From positions 1,591,077 through 1,655,076 of the forward strand of contig ONZQ02000005.1 in NCBI GenBank assembly GCA_900312665.1: a stretch of 64,000 nt of DNA, given 5' to 3'. Made by a program: the position numbers and the translations under genes. The notes under the pieces are model-generated. The model saw only the letters and a list, made by a program, of their open reading frames with translations. It was not told the DNA's origin and did no database searches. Within the stretch, counting starts at the first letter, position 1, and every line of letters starts with the position of its first letter. Below, piece after piece: positions 1 through 12,360 of the stretch. The stretch comes from Cephalotrichum gorgonifer. Taxonomy: Eukaryota > Ascomycota > Sordariomycetes > Microascales > Microascaceae.

Positions 1-1777
1 CTACGCCGGTAAGTCTATTCCAGTCAACTCATACAGTCCCCGGCGTTCCCAGGTCTGAAAGCTCTGGCTGACGCAACATCCAGCGGATGTGCGCCTTGGC
101 GAAGTTACCGAACTGCCGCAAAACCTCAAGCGGCAGTTTTATCCCCCACTTGTACTCCTGGACGCGCTTAATGCGCCCACGGTGTTAAAAAGACGGAGCT
201 ATAATGATTCAACACATGGAGATACATACGATCCAGAGAAAATATTCCATCATTTCGTCTCCCGCGTGGCTTTGATTTGCCAGGTTGAGCCTAATGGAGA
301 CGCCGTCTCCTCTTGCGTGGTCTTACAAGAGCCGGATAGGGTCGAATACGTCTTCACTTCCAATCATCGGACAAAGAAGCAGTTGGCGAGCGTTGCCCAG
401 GCCCTCAGGGGTATCCTTGACATGGTTCCGCCGATGGATGAAGAGAGCGACAAGGATGACCTGGAGATCCGGAGCAAGATGCTACGGGCTGTCCTCGCGC
501 TGAGCTGGTGCAGGGTGAGGCGTTACCTGAATGCTCTGAGCCAAGAGTTACGCCCCTGCATGGCCAGTTGCGAGCGGAAGGGGACGGAACGAGGTAGGTC
601 ACTTTTGCCGATCATGTCACTTACACAAGGCTCACCATGTGCTCACGAATTAGATCGAAAACTTGGGCTTGCCTTAGAGAAGATCGCGTCATTGACATAC
701 ACTGCTGCTGAGCTGGCAAAGACAGCAAAAACTGACGGTAAGCTGGAAGGAACCCCTGCCCGTAGCGCGGAGCCCAAGATGCTTACTTGTACTAATTTAT
801 TACCTCCCTATTAAGATCATGACCAGTTCAGTTTTGCCACAGAAGCAGTAATCAGAGAGCTTGAGAGCCTCCGAAAGGATTCATATTTATTTTCGCTCAT
901 CTGCCGAAGTGTTGCTGTGGAACATAAGCAGGCCAACGGAATGTACTGGACCGAAATGTGCCACATCTCAGACCGCCTCAAGGCCTACAAAGGAGCCATT
1001 GACTCCATGTTCATCGCCCGCGACAACTGGCCCGAGCTTTTCGAGACCTTCGAGGTTCGATTCATCCCATCATCATCTCGGATGGGAAATGTATTGGCAG
1101 GGGGGGCAAAGACTGCAGCTCAGCTCGTGAGGGTCTGTACTTCGGATAAGAATATCCTTCCGGAGCTGGAGGCTAGCGTGGCAACACTCCAAAATATGCA
1201 CGATATCGACGACATCATCAATCAAACGTGGACAGGGGGGATCAAGCCTGTCATTCACTCGGAGGTGCAGCTCCACAGTTGGCTCGAATCAACGGGCAGG
1301 ACCCACCCCGAACGCTTCTTCGGCCGGTATAAATTTATCGGGAGCAGCAAGCCGACCTGCAAGCTATGCTCGTTCTACTTTGACGAGCATGGAACGGATG
1401 TGAAAGTGCTTCCTTCACACCGCAATATCTACTTGCAGTGGCGCATGCCTGACGTCCTCGATTATGGCAGTCCAGATGACCTCGAGGAGCGCAAAAATGT
1501 GCGCAAGGACCTTCTACACAAGATTAAGAAACGGGTTGTTGCCGACATTGTCCGCACCATCAAAGAGAAGCGAGCAGACTCCCAGAATCACGACTCCACC
1601 GATCAGAGAGGACGAGACTTGAGGAGCTATCTTAACGCGTCTGTGGCCGATACGATGTCTTCCGCCATGGACAACCTCAGCATCGTGGGCGAAGTGGATG
1701 AAGTTTCCGATACTGTCGATACCCATACAATCAATTTCCCCGGTCGAGATGGGCTTATGCTAGCCAGACGCCTGTAA
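1..1777 (+). CDS. OTT_1508-like deaminase-fold protein, 5' end missing
   Basis: Partial gene; the start codon lies before the window. Proposed exons: up to 8, 62-737, 816-1777. Intron 738-815 has donor GTAAGC, branch ACTAAT and acceptor TTAAG and restores one frame of about 545 residues; the intron at 9-61 is less certain but is needed because frame 2 has a stop at 56. The second half carries the two zinc-binding signatures of the deaminase fold as seen in the fungal OTT_1508-like family: an H-S-E triplet (KPVIHSEVQLHSW, near 1250-1290) and a C-x-x-C motif (SKPTCKLC, near 1348-1371). The first half has no recognised domain. Family knowledge: OTT_1508 deaminases are predicted nucleic-acid or nucleotide deaminases, expanded in fungi and related to bacterial toxin-type deaminases; the substrate is unknown. 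A conserved-hypothetical label would be the cautious alternative. Confidence 0.72.
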
Positions 1778-2903
1778 AGGGTGTCGAATGGAAATAGAGG
1801 GACTGTCCAGAGGTTTAACGCTCTGTATGGCAATTTCTCGGGTCCGGGGGGTTATCCTTCCTTCGAGAATCCTGATAGGGACACCTATCATGCTAACTCG
1901 GCGAAGGGTGGCTCGTACGTGAGGACGATGTCCGCACACTAGCCTTCTGGACTGTATTTCCTTACCAATAGTGTGCGGACTCACGTACGCGCCTCCCCGC
2001 CGAGTGTGCATGTAGCTTAGCTAAGGGTCTCGTATTCGTGTCGACGGTGGCTATTATGCTACGCGGTCGTCCGGACTCAGAATCCACGTCTAGCTAGCTG
2101 GCACCTCCCCTGCATACCTCCCCTGCCCTCCTGCCCTGTTGACTTGAGAGATGGGAACGGAAGATAGGCACGGTTGGTATCCGGGAAAAGGTGCCAGACG
2201 CGGATTCATGGCCGAATGCTTCGGTGTTTAACCTCTTTCCTAGTGTTTTTGTTTTCGATCTTTTTTTTTTCAGATGGGGCTAGTCGTCATGAGAGGCGGA
2301 GGAGTTAAGAAGAGTTAAGAAGAGTTAAGAAGACGTTCGTATATCTTGATTTTGTAGTCCAATTTGCAACAGTGTTTTCCTTGGAAGTTTACAGAGTGGG
2401 CATACGAAGGCTCTAGGAGACAGCTGTAGCACCAATGTTTGCAGAGTTCATCCGCGCATCCCTTTGACCGTAAGCGATACTGTATTGCCTTCTCCCTGTC
2501 TTAAATTCCCGGGCTCTTTATCTCCCTGGAGTCCGAAGTCTCCGCGCGCGCCACTACATTTCACATACGCTTGAACTTCCTCCCGGGCGATACGATAGAG
2601 CGGTCGCCTCCCACCAACCAAGTACAAAAGTATTCCTTTAGTCCCAAGGTCCGAATTTATACGCCGGTGGCTTAACTCCTCGATCTCTTGAATATATACA
2701 ACATACCTTGTTTTTTGCACCACCTCGGATTCAAGATAATGTCCTTTTGGAAAAAGTAGGTCTATTGTCAGTACTCTCTGGCTCAGCTGGAAAATTTTAT
2801 TCCCCACACCTGGGATGTAAGAAGAGCCATGTCTGGCACAAGGCTTTTGTTTTCACCTACTAGTACGAGCAGAGCTAGAGTAGCGCAAAAAGGCAAAAGG
2901 GTG
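1778..2903. other. intergenic region with an imperfect palindrome and a short tandem repeat
   Basis: No convincing gene. It holds a large inverted repeat (1897-2004, listed separately) and three tandem copies of a 10-mer, AGTTAAGAAG, near 2305-2335. A minus-strand open frame at 2448-2807 (119 codons, no ATG start) has no recognisable family and was not called. Confidence 0.6.
1897..2004. repeat. imperfect ~108 bp palindrome
   Basis: The left arm (1897-1941) and right arm (1969-2004) are complementary in three blocks. The innermost is a perfect 12-bp block, GTCCGCACACTA at 1930-1941 against 1969-1980. The next is a perfect 9-bp block (1914-1922 against 1981-1989). The outermost is CTCGGCG at 1897-1903 against 1998-2004, with a few mismatches between blocks. 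The left arm has an extra 7-nt bulge (1923-1929) and the loop is 27 nt. It starts about 120 bp after the deaminase stop codon. No target-site duplication is visible around it. Confidence 0.8.
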
Positions 2904-3019
2904 GGGGCCAACCGGGAATTGAACCCGGGACCTCTCGCAACTTAGTTATATGATGTGGATCAAATAACAGGCTAAGGGTGTTACCCTAAGCGAGAATCAT
3001 ACCGCTAGACCATCGGCCC
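2904..3019 (-). tRNA. tRNA-Pro: tRNA-Pro(AGG) with ~44-nt intron
   Basis: The reverse complement folds as a cloverleaf. Acceptor GGGCCGA pairs with TTGGCCC, with discriminator C at 2904. The D arm contains GGTCTAGCGGTAT. The anticodon stem is CTCGC/GCGAG with loop TTAGGGT, so the anticodon is AGG. The T arm is CCGGG-TTCAATT-CCCGG. An intron of about 44 nt sits just after the anticodon and can form a 10-bp hairpin (GTTAT..ATAAC ends). Confidence 0.95.
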
Positions 3020-3862
3020 TTGTGAAATGACGATGTACACCGAGGCGGAGAATTGGTACCTAGGACTCCTGGACAAAAACAGCAAAGCTGATGGTAGCCT
3101 CCTGGGTGGAGGAGAATTGGTTGAGCTTGTTTCATGAAAGGACCGTACTACATACCCTTGGATTCCGCGCACAAATCAGGTCATCCCAGGTCTTGCCTTC
3201 TAGCACCCTAGTATACAGCCCGTGAGCGAGGAGACACTTGATAGCGAGCGCCGACAGTATTACGATAAACTTGCGGGCCAAATGTGACGAGAATTAGGTA
3301 TATTTCTTTACCGAGTAAGTATAGCTAAAAGGAGCAAGGCGGTTGAGCACGTATGGGAAGACAGTCACTGGCGGCATCCACATGTGTCCACGGGTAGAGT
3401 AAGGTTTAACATCGTTTAAAGTCAAGAATACCTGCAAGGAGTTCGAGATGAACGATCCCCAGACATAACCGGAGTAGACACGTCGCTCATATAGATAGAT
3501 CTATTTCAGGCCACCTGTATCCTGATGGCATCGTGGACGTGTCTGCTCTGCTACCGGAGTGGTTTCACTACAATAGCATTGACTTCGAGGTCCTCCTTTA
3601 CCCATAAGGACGCTTCAATCAACCACTGCCTTGTAAATGTCCACACCTGAGGTTCTACCTCGGCCATCCTATCCCCGGTGGTGGTGCTTGGGTGTTTGTG
3701 GACCCGATGTGTCATCGGCGACGGGCCGCCCACGGTATAGGCTAATGCAATTACAGCGTCAAAAAGAGTATTAAATATAGGTCGTTAGCATCCAAGTAAG
3801 CCTCATAGGTTCACGGATTAGAGCAGGAAGTAACAACAACTGGCAATCTGGTCACGTGACAT
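3020..3862. other. intergenic region between two tRNA genes
   Basis: Nothing supportable seen. Short open frames on both strands have no recognisable domain and no splice-compatible partners. Confidence 0.5.
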
Positions 3863-3965
3863 GCCTTCTTAGCTCAGTTGGTAGAGCGTTGGTCTCATAA
3901 TTCATTATGATCCAGAATCATTCTGGGATATCCAAAGGTCGACAGTTCGAGCCTGCCAGAGGGCA
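3863..3965 (+). tRNA. tRNA-Met: tRNA-Met(CAT), elongator type, with intron
   Basis: Acceptor GCCTTCT pairs with AGAGGGC and discriminator A is at 3965. The D arm is AGCTCAGTTGGTAGAGC. The anticodon stem TTGGT/CCAA encloses CTCATAA, giving anticodon CAT. An intron of about 30 nt follows position 38. The T loop is GTTCGAGCC. A U-rich Pol III terminator (TTCTTTTTT) follows at 3966-3974. The T-arm and acceptor are unlike initiator tRNA, so it is read as elongator. Confidence 0.93.
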
Positions 3966-4417
3966 TTCTTTTTTGCAATTTCCTAGATGGACGGAATATT
4001 TTTGCCCTTATCTCATCCGATAGATATCTTGCTAATATCCAATGGCTTCGATAGACAGGTACTCTAGCTGGGTGGCGAGAAGCTGCAGTACTTCTCGACC
4101 TCTATTGGCCTCTATATTCACTTCTTTATGTCTCGTCATGACAATGTTCTTGGTCATACAACAATGTCATAGGCTGTTCCCGGATGAACGAGCAAGTATA
4201 GCATATTCTCGTTTGCGGAATACAGTTTGATATCTGCCGTGCCTCAAAACTTTCGCCTCGGCGCTTTTTCAGTGATATCTGTCATCGGGTCTGACCTCGA
4301 CTATAGGATTATCGTACCTCCTGCGAACTCTCCTTCCCGTGTTAATATTAGCACCACGATTCTATCTAACATAAACTGGCTATCAGGTCAAAAATACGGC
4401 AAAAGTAAAAGTAGAAG
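3966..4417. other. intergenic region between tRNA genes
   Basis: Nothing supportable seen. Two adjoining short plus-strand open frames (4042-4230, 4227-4436) run into the tRNA-Pro gene and show no family features. Confidence 0.5.
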
Positions 4418-4531
4418 GGGGCCAACCGGGAATTGAACCCGGGACCTCTCGCATTTTAGTTGTATGATGAATCATACAACAAGCTAAGGGTGTTACCCTA
4501 AGCGAGAATCATACCGCTAGACCATCGGCCC
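4418..4531 (-). tRNA. tRNA-Pro: tRNA-Pro(AGG) with ~42-nt intron, second copy
   Basis: The mature part is the same as in the copy at 2904-3019. The intron differs in sequence but keeps the hairpin: GTTGTATGAT and ATCATACAAC are perfectly complementary (plus strand). The anticodon loop TTAGGGT is unchanged. Discriminator C is at 4418. Confidence 0.95.
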
Positions 4532-5686
4532 ATCCTGTTGATGACGACGCCCGCCTAGGATAGCATAGGAACAAAGCAACCCGAAGTGTAGTAGGTCCTA
4601 TGTTGAAAGCTAGGCTCGTACTACGAATAGATGTTGTTAGACTGGGTTAATAGAAGGCCCTCCCAAGTATTAGAAGAGAGACTGGTATTACTTTTTCTCA
4701 CATTTGGTACCATTGGTCAATTCTCTACCCATGTGTGCAGCGGCCTTGTAGTATTTGCAGCAAATCATCTAGTGCCACACAAGATGAGATACTAGCTGAC
4801 GAGGAGCAGGAAAACATTGGGATCAGAAACAAGATAGGGTCGCATTGTTGGATCTATCCAGCTATTTTTACCAGCTCCTGCAGATACTAAGCGGTTTGAT
4901 AAAGGTCATGATCGAGTACCAGTCCGCCCAGGAAATCCTTCCCTAAAAGGTCACGGGACAGCAGGACACTCCATCTTGGGTCCTTAGACGTAAAGGTCAG
5001 AATGCTAGCCACCTTCATCCGTATCCACATCGGGCTCAAGAAAGGACCTGTATCGGAGTGAGCTTTAGCACGTGGATGGGGGTTACCCTCCGCAGATATC
5101 AGGTTCCTCCGGAGATCTTTCGACTAGCATCAAGACGCTTATAAGGTTGGAGCGGTTCGAACTTGTAAATTGCACCACTGGTTCACATCGGACGAATCGC
5201 GGGACGGCTAATAGGTATTTAGGTAGTGATCAGCGTCACTAAAGTGCAGCTGAAGCCCAACCAATCATGGAAATAGCCGACAAGACCTGCGCCACACTGC
5301 ACCAGGATAATAGACGTCAGCCAATTAGCGAGACTCTTGTCTGTGCAGTATTGGGCAGACACCAGCGAGGGGGCGGCCCGTGCATTCATTCATTGCCTAT
5401 TTTGACATGGGAATAGGACCTGTCTTCTTTCCAACCAAGTTGGCTTTGACTTGCCCAGCTTGTCGACAGCCTGAGCGCGAGCTGCAAGGAATACACTTTC
5501 TCTCGAAGCCTCACTGATCTAGTGTAGCACTTCTCCATCTTTGATTGCCTCCTTCCTTTACCAAAGAAACCTGCCTCGATTTCGCTGACTCCGATCCTTG
5601 TTTCCCTCTCAAAAGTTGAGAATTACGACCGCTTGCATGAGAAGCGGTCCAGGGCGTTTCCCTTCTACAAGCAATACGCCGCCCCT
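4532..5686. other. intergenic region and upstream region of the NACHT-ankyrin gene
   Basis: No coding sequence recognised. The last few hundred bases are pyrimidine-rich before the ATG at 5687 (for example CTTCCTTTACC near 5550), as is common for fungal promoters and leaders. No repeat stood out. Confidence 0.5.
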
Positions 5687-8600
5687 ATGTCGTCCAGCGA
5701 TCCGACCCTTGGTGGCAGCGCTAGTGACAGCGATGCCGTTGTGGTCCATCCAGACGATGTTAGCACCTACAACCCGGAGCAGATCCTACCGTCTCCGCCC
5801 AAGGATATTGAGGCTATCAGATCCTGGCTCCACCCAACTTTGTATGATAGTGCTGGTGGGGAGTATCGGAAGCACCTTGCCTCGCACGTTGAAGGTACGG
5901 GAACCTGGCTCACGTCAAGCAAAACCTACCAAGAGTGGCTACACGGGACCGAGCATGGCCTGCTTTGGATCAAGGGCATCCCCGGGTCCGGAAAGTCCGT
6001 CGTCGCCGCTAACCTCATCCGCGAGCTTGCGAGATCCAACCCGGGCTCCCCGGTCCTCTTCTTCTTTTTCCGACAGATCATTGATGCCAACCATGACCCC
6101 CAAGCGCTGTTGCGAGACTGGATGGACCAGTTATTAGAGTATAGCCCCCCACTACAGATGCAACTCATGGCTTATGTCAAGGAAGGCCGGTCTATTACCA
6201 CTCTTTCCATGGAAGATCTCTGGAAGGACCTATCGCACGCCCTTACCCGTCTGCCTGGGAAGGTGTTCTGCATTGGTGACGCACTCGACGAGATAGACCA
6301 GGACCGAGGCCACGATGTGTTCCTAAGGGCGCTTGGATCGCTGGGTCAGTTACGACCACTAACCGTCAAGGTGTTAATCACCAGCCGCCCGGTCCCAAGG
6401 GTGGAAATCCCACTTAGGACAATTCCGGGTCTTTGCATTCGACTGGAGGAAGCCCTCGTCGATGTAGACATCTCGACCTACGTACACTTTGCGCTATCGA
6501 CATCTACTTTCCCGATCCAGCAGAGCGACCGGAAGATTATCGAAAACGCCGTGCCAGGACGGGCGAATGGTCTCTTCCTTTACGCCAAGCTTGCGATGGA
6601 TGCCTTCCTGGAACCAAATGCCGATATCGCCACAGTCCTGTCACGGCTCCCTGCTGATTTGAATGCCCTGTACACCGACCTCCTAGAAGAGCATTCACAG
6701 AGATCTGGTATCGCAACAGAGGTCCAGCGTCTGATCCTCCAATCCGTCACCCATGCCACCCGCCCTCTACGACTGCTCGAGCTCGCAGAGATGATTAGGG
6801 TTTGCAGCCCTGACCGTCGCAGTTCAGTGGGGGAGGACGAGAAACCCATGGAGTCCACGCGGGACTTGAAAGCTACGAAGGAGCTCATAAGGGCCGCATG
6901 CGGGCCGCTCTTGGAAATACTGGCTGGTGAGACAGTGTCTGTCATTCACCATTCCTTCACCGAGTATCTCAAGGGAATTACAAGGGGAGACAAGGATGAT
7001 ACGGGATATCCTGTTCTGGAGGCTGGGTCGACTCACGCCGAACTAGCCCTCGCCTGTTTGCACTACTTGCAGTCTGGGTGTCTTCGGTGGACGCCGACGC
7101 TGAAGAAGGAGACTATATGGGTGGAGCATCGATCGATGGAGCATGGGTCCCCGGGGGTCATAATGTCACGGAAGGGGAATCGAAGTTGAGATTGCGGTAT
7201 CCGTTTTACGATTACGCCGCCAGCAACTGGGCAGGCCATATCAGAGCCTCGGAAGCAGCTGGGTACGACCAGACAAGGGTCAATGCCGAACTCGCCAAGT
7301 TCCTGGGGCGAGTCGACACCTTCGAGGGCTGGCTGGCGAACAGGTGGATGCGCAGATACGACTCCTCTAATCCTGTCACTCAGCTACATGTGGCGGCGAA
7401 TGGGGGCCTAGTCTCGTATACCAAAGAGCTCCTACAAGATGGGGAGGGGGTGGTGGACGCGCGTGATGCCGGCGGTAGGACCCCGCTGTAAGCGACTAAT
7501 CGTCCTTTAGCCCAACATACGTACTGGCGGACGCTAATACTGGGATCCTAGCTGGTTGGCTGCTGCCGAGGGCCATGCAGCGGTTATTCGGGAGTTGATA
7601 GCCGCGGGTGCGAACCCAAATGAACGCTGCACGGTTGGGGGACTCACGCCTCTACATAAAGCGGCCGGCAGGAACTATTTCGAAGCCGCCAGCGCCTTGA
7701 TATACGCTGGTGCTGACCCTCTGGCGCCGAAGAAATACCTGGATGACATAAGATCCATTGAAGATTCTCCTCTTGGACTTGCCTCCCGACAAGGCCACTT
7801 GGAGACTGTCAACATCTTTCTACCCTTCCTCGAAGATCTCACCGCCGTCCACCACGCCCTTTCATCTGCAGCCAAAGCTGGCCAAGCGAAAGTGGTTGCG
7901 CGCATCCTTGAGTACCCTGGCGTGGATGTTAATTCTAAGATTCGTGGCAAAACTGCACTCTTCTTGGCCTGTGGCTGTCCGGATGCCGAGACTGTCAGAA
8001 TCCTCTTGCAGGCTGGAGCAGACCCTAACATCAACCGTGAGGACCGCCCGCATGATATACAGGTCACCCACAGGACGAGGCGCCCCGGCTGGGGAAATGC
8101 CACGTTCAATTGTATGCACCAGCTATGCGGATCGGCTGCGGGAATCGAAGATGAAGGCGCGCCTGAGGTTCAGAGAGAGATCTTCTCACTCCTAATCCAA
8201 GCAGGCACTGGAATCCATCAGCGCTGCATCTCGGGAATGACTCCACTACACTACGCTGCCAACACATCGGTAACCTTGATCAGGCTCTTGCTTGATGCCG
8301 GGGCCGATCCTAATGCTGCCGATAACTACGGTCAAACGCCCATATACAAGGCAAGAACTAGTGAGCATTTGGTTGCTCTGATCGAGGGGAACGCAGATAT
8401 ACACTGGAGAGACGCAGATGGACGAACTCCTCTCCTTCACATGCTATCCTCACACAATGAGGATCTGAGCCACACGCTTGAACAACACGGGGCTGACCCT
8501 AATGTAGTCGACAATGAGGGCAATGGACCACTTCATAGCTTGCTACAAACGTCATACCCCTCGATGTGGACAATGGCGGGCCTTCTTCTCGGTGTTGCTA

Positions 8601-11600
8601 ACGCTGAACCGAACCTGAAGAACCACGATGGCCTCACCCCGCTCCTTTCTCTAGAGGATTATTCTGAGCATATACAAGAGGCTGTGGACATGCTCCTCGA
8701 AGCGGGTGCGGACATTGATGCAATCGACAGGGATGGTATGACGCTCCTGGCTCTCCGTCTTTTCAGCGATAGAGTCCCGTCTTTTGATCAGGGAGCAGAA
8801 TGTAACCATGATCTTAAATGTCTTATTGATCGTGGCGCCTCCACGTCCTTACTCGACCTCAACGGCCGAACTCTACTTCATTCCGCAGTTAGTTCGCTCG
8901 ACTCACATGGTGGACATGACATAGAGCCTCGTTTAGCAAGGTTCAACTTCATCCTCGGCCTGGGCCTTGACGTAACGGCTAAAGATTGCCGTGGGAATGG
9001 GCTCCTCCACGAGCTGGCCCTTCTCAAAGGTAACCACGGGCGGAAGAATCGGTGGTATAGCGTCACGTGGCTCATCCCTGTCTGGAAGAAGCTTGTTGAC
9101 CGTGGATTGGATCTGCATCGGAGCAATTATGCCGGGCGCACACCGCTGCATATTCTATGTGCTACATCTAATATCCACCCTGGGGGGCCTGGAGATATGA
9201 TGCCGATCGACTTCGTCCTCTCCAAGACCAAGAACGTCGATCAGACTGACAAGGATGGCAACACAGCGCTACATATTGCTGCGGCTGCCGGAGAAAAGGA
9301 GATTTACGTCAAAAAGCTTCTCGAGGCCGGCGCCGACCCTACGGCAGTTACGCATGAGGGCCTGACTGCTCTCCATCTTGCAAGCCGCTTCCGAAGCCCG
9401 AACATTGTCGGCCTCCTTCTGGATGCGCTGCGTAGGCGTCAATACGTCAACGTGGGGAGATCTGATATCCAAGGTAAAGACAGCGCAACAGCGACACCGG
9501 AGCCAGTGAATGGGGTGAATGTAGGAGCTTTCGAGAGGCCGGAGATCACGCCCCTTCACTATGCCTGTCGTTCAGGACGACCAGAAACTGTCGCCCTCCT
9601 GCTCGAGGCAGGCGCAGATGTGAGCTGCAGCGACGTCTTTCAGGCGTGTTCCGAATTCGACGAAGAGGACGACCTCTGGGGGAACACCCACGCCTCCGAA
9701 GATTGCGAATGGAACGGGGATGCCGTCGCTCTGAAGCTGGATGACAAGTCTCGGCGCAAGTCGCCCAAGAATAAGTCATGGACTAAGATTCAGCATATAA
9801 AGAGGGGATTTGGCCAGATAGGTGCCCACGACACCGCCAGGCTCGCCGAGATCCTAGACATGTTTGCAAGGCACGGGGCTCATCTCCCCAAGCCTGATTG
9901 CCCACCCGGGATCCACAGTGTTCTCGGTACCGATGTCTGGACGCCTGGATTCCCGCTCCGAATCGGCGATGCTGCCCTGAGAGCAACAAAACCCAGGTAC
10001 GGATATGCATCTGCATGTCTGATGGAATTCCAGAGACGGGAGCTAGATACGATCGAGGTAGAAGTCCCCAAGCAGCCGCCAAGCTTCTCCGAACTCATGC
10101 ACCAGTCTATTCAGGAGGCCTCTATTCGCACTTTGAGAGACTTCAAGCCCCTAGAGGCACACGTCCAGCACCTATTCCATCGCTTCATCTTGCAGAGGGA
10201 GTACCACCTCGTGGAGGAACTCGCTCGGCTAGGAATAAGCTTCCTACCGGACCCTGAACTAGACTCCGTTTCCCTCATCGCTCATCTCATTAGACACGGA
10301 TTCTACTCCCTGTTCGAGTCGATAGGCTCCGCCCAGGCGGAATCGCAACTGGAGGGGGGTTCCTGGCACGCCTTCGGTAACACCCTCCAGCCGGGCCTAT
10401 GGTGCGCCAGGAGGGACTTAGCCGAGCCGCGCCATTCTGGCTACAGACCCGTACCTTTCATCCTCGAGGCTGTGTGGCGTAGCCTACCAAATATGGAAGT
10501 TCTTCGACTACTCGTTGAGAAGTTCAAAGTCGATATCAATGAGGTATACTACACCAGGCAGTGCATAAATAATCACTATGCCATGGATCGGGATGGCCGT
10601 GCAGTTGATTTCTACCGTTATGACACCATCCCGAACGACTCCGCGCTCCACTCTCTTGCCGTAGGCAAAGCCTGCTGGCATACCTACCAGGCCTTGCCAT
10701 ACCTCATCAAGGCGGGCGCACATCTGGAAATCCGGGATCAGAAGGGTCGGACTCCCCTTCACATAGCGCTCAATCCGGAGGAGCAAGACCGAGGTACCTT
10801 CAGCAGGGAGGCGGCAACGGTGCTCGTCGCAGCAGGTGCTGATGTCAACGCTGTCAGTGATGACGGTCGCAGCTGCCTCGCACGGGCAGGAGACGATATA
10901 GTTATGGTCAAGCTCCTCATATCTCACGGTGCGTCTGTCACTGCAGACGCACTCTTTGCCGCTATAGAAGCTGCGAATGCTCCTATTCTTCAGGCCCTGC
11001 TCTCTGGAGGCGCGAGCCCAAATATGCGCCGAGATCCGCCACCTCCGGACGATGAGGACGCTCTCGAGGTAGACGGCAGCGGCCACCGCAGGAGGTGGAG
11101 AGACCCTTTTGGAACCCGTGGGGGTCGTAGGGGTCGTGGGAGTCGCGGGAACCGAGGCCGTCTGTTGGACGGCGTGATGCTGCACGAAGAGTTTCCGCTG
11201 TACCGCGCCGCGCAAACGGAGTCGAGGCTCGCTCAGATCCTAATGGATCACGGCGCCGACCCCTTTGCCAAGTTCCTTAGGGTAGTCAACCATGCCAAGA
11301 CACATATACAGGCGGCTGCCTCGAGCGACGCGCTCCCTGAGGGACACGAGGAATGCACGGTGCTTCACAGGCTGCTTGTGTATGGCCACGGTACTGTGGA
11401 TGCCATACTCAATACACCCGGTCTTGATGTCAACTGCCGCGATGCGAGGGGACTTACTGTGCTTCTTGCCGCGTGTGCAGGTCAAAATGGCCCGACAACA
11501 CCGTCGTCTCGCGTAGATTGAATGAAGATACCATGAACACTACAAGCGACGCGCAGGACGCGGGAGACGGGAGTGATTCATGCACGACGGTATTCCAACA

Positions 11601-12360
11601 CCTTATCTCCCTTGGCGCCGATATCAGGGCGCGGGATAATTGTGGCCGCAACGTCGTGCACCACATGATCGGTCGCAGTCGCAGCCAAAAGAAGATGGAG
11701 CGTTTAGAAAAGTCCCTCGCCGAGGCACTAGCGCTGGCCCCAGAGCTGATCAACCAGGCCGACAGCTACGGGCAGACACCGCTGTTCTACGCCGTATCAA
11801 CCATTGTCCACCCCAGGGTTAAGCTCGTAAAGGCCCTCCTCTCCGCAGGTGCGGATCCACTAGCTGTCGATGGGAGTGGTGATACAGTACTACACTACCT
11901 CACACGGGACCTCAATACGCCGGGAATACGCGCGCTTTTTAAGGACCTAATCAACCGAGGTGTAGACATCAATACTCAGAACTCCCGCGGGGAGACGCCC
12001 CTATTCGCATACTGCGTGCGCCCCAGACCAAGCAGCGGCGCCTCGTTTAGCGACTATTTCTACGAGTGCGAGACGGAACCATTGATCTCCGAGACCGACG
12101 CCAGGTCTATGCTGGCTGATCTGGGGGCGGATTTCTTCGCTAGGGACAAAAAGGGCAGGGGACTTCTGCATGTAGCGGCTAGTGGGCGCGTGGAGAGGTT
12201 CATGGAACTGATGGGGTTAGGGCTTGATCCGATGTTGGAGGACGAGGTGCAGCAGACCGCGATTGATGTTGCGGCTGCGTGCGGGAACACGGACATACTG
12301 GCACTATTTGAAAAGAACGACGGGGCTAGGCAGAGCGGGCAGAGTGACTGGGAGGATTAA
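5687..12360 (+). CDS. giant NACHT-ankyrin STAND protein
   Basis: About 2,190 residues. The first ATG of the frame is at 5687; upstream in-frame codons are TTG only. A short N-terminus of about 100 residues leads into a NACHT P-loop NTPase: Walker A GIPGSGKS near residue 98, Walker B FCIGDALDEID near 200, then the FLYAKLAMD and RPLRLLELAE helical segments and the FTEYL motif. After a variable linker come long arrays of ankyrin repeats (TPLHYA..LLLDAGADPN type) to the C-terminus. Introns: 7488-7551 (GTAAGC..GCTAAT..CTAG) and probably 11513-11556 (44 nt, GTAGAT..GCGCAG). Between about 7078 and 7189 the frame shifts from position class 2 to class 1: the NACHT side ends in HYLQSGCL and the other frame resumes with an acidic linker and KLRLRYPF. 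This is a one-base loss or an undetected intron. Family role: a regulated NTPase receptor; repeats sense a ligand, and such genes often act in heterokaryon incompatibility or immunity. No effector domain is visible at the N-terminus. Confidence 0.85.

Noticed and set aside
2448..2807. Minus-strand open frame of 119 codons with locally protein-like composition
   Set aside because: No ATG start, no recognisable family, no splice partner; frames of this length are expected by chance in 64 kb.
7078..7100. Programmed -1 ribosomal frameshift in the NACHT-ankyrin gene
   Set aside because: No X-XXY-YYZ slippery site in the overlap; base loss or an intron is simpler.
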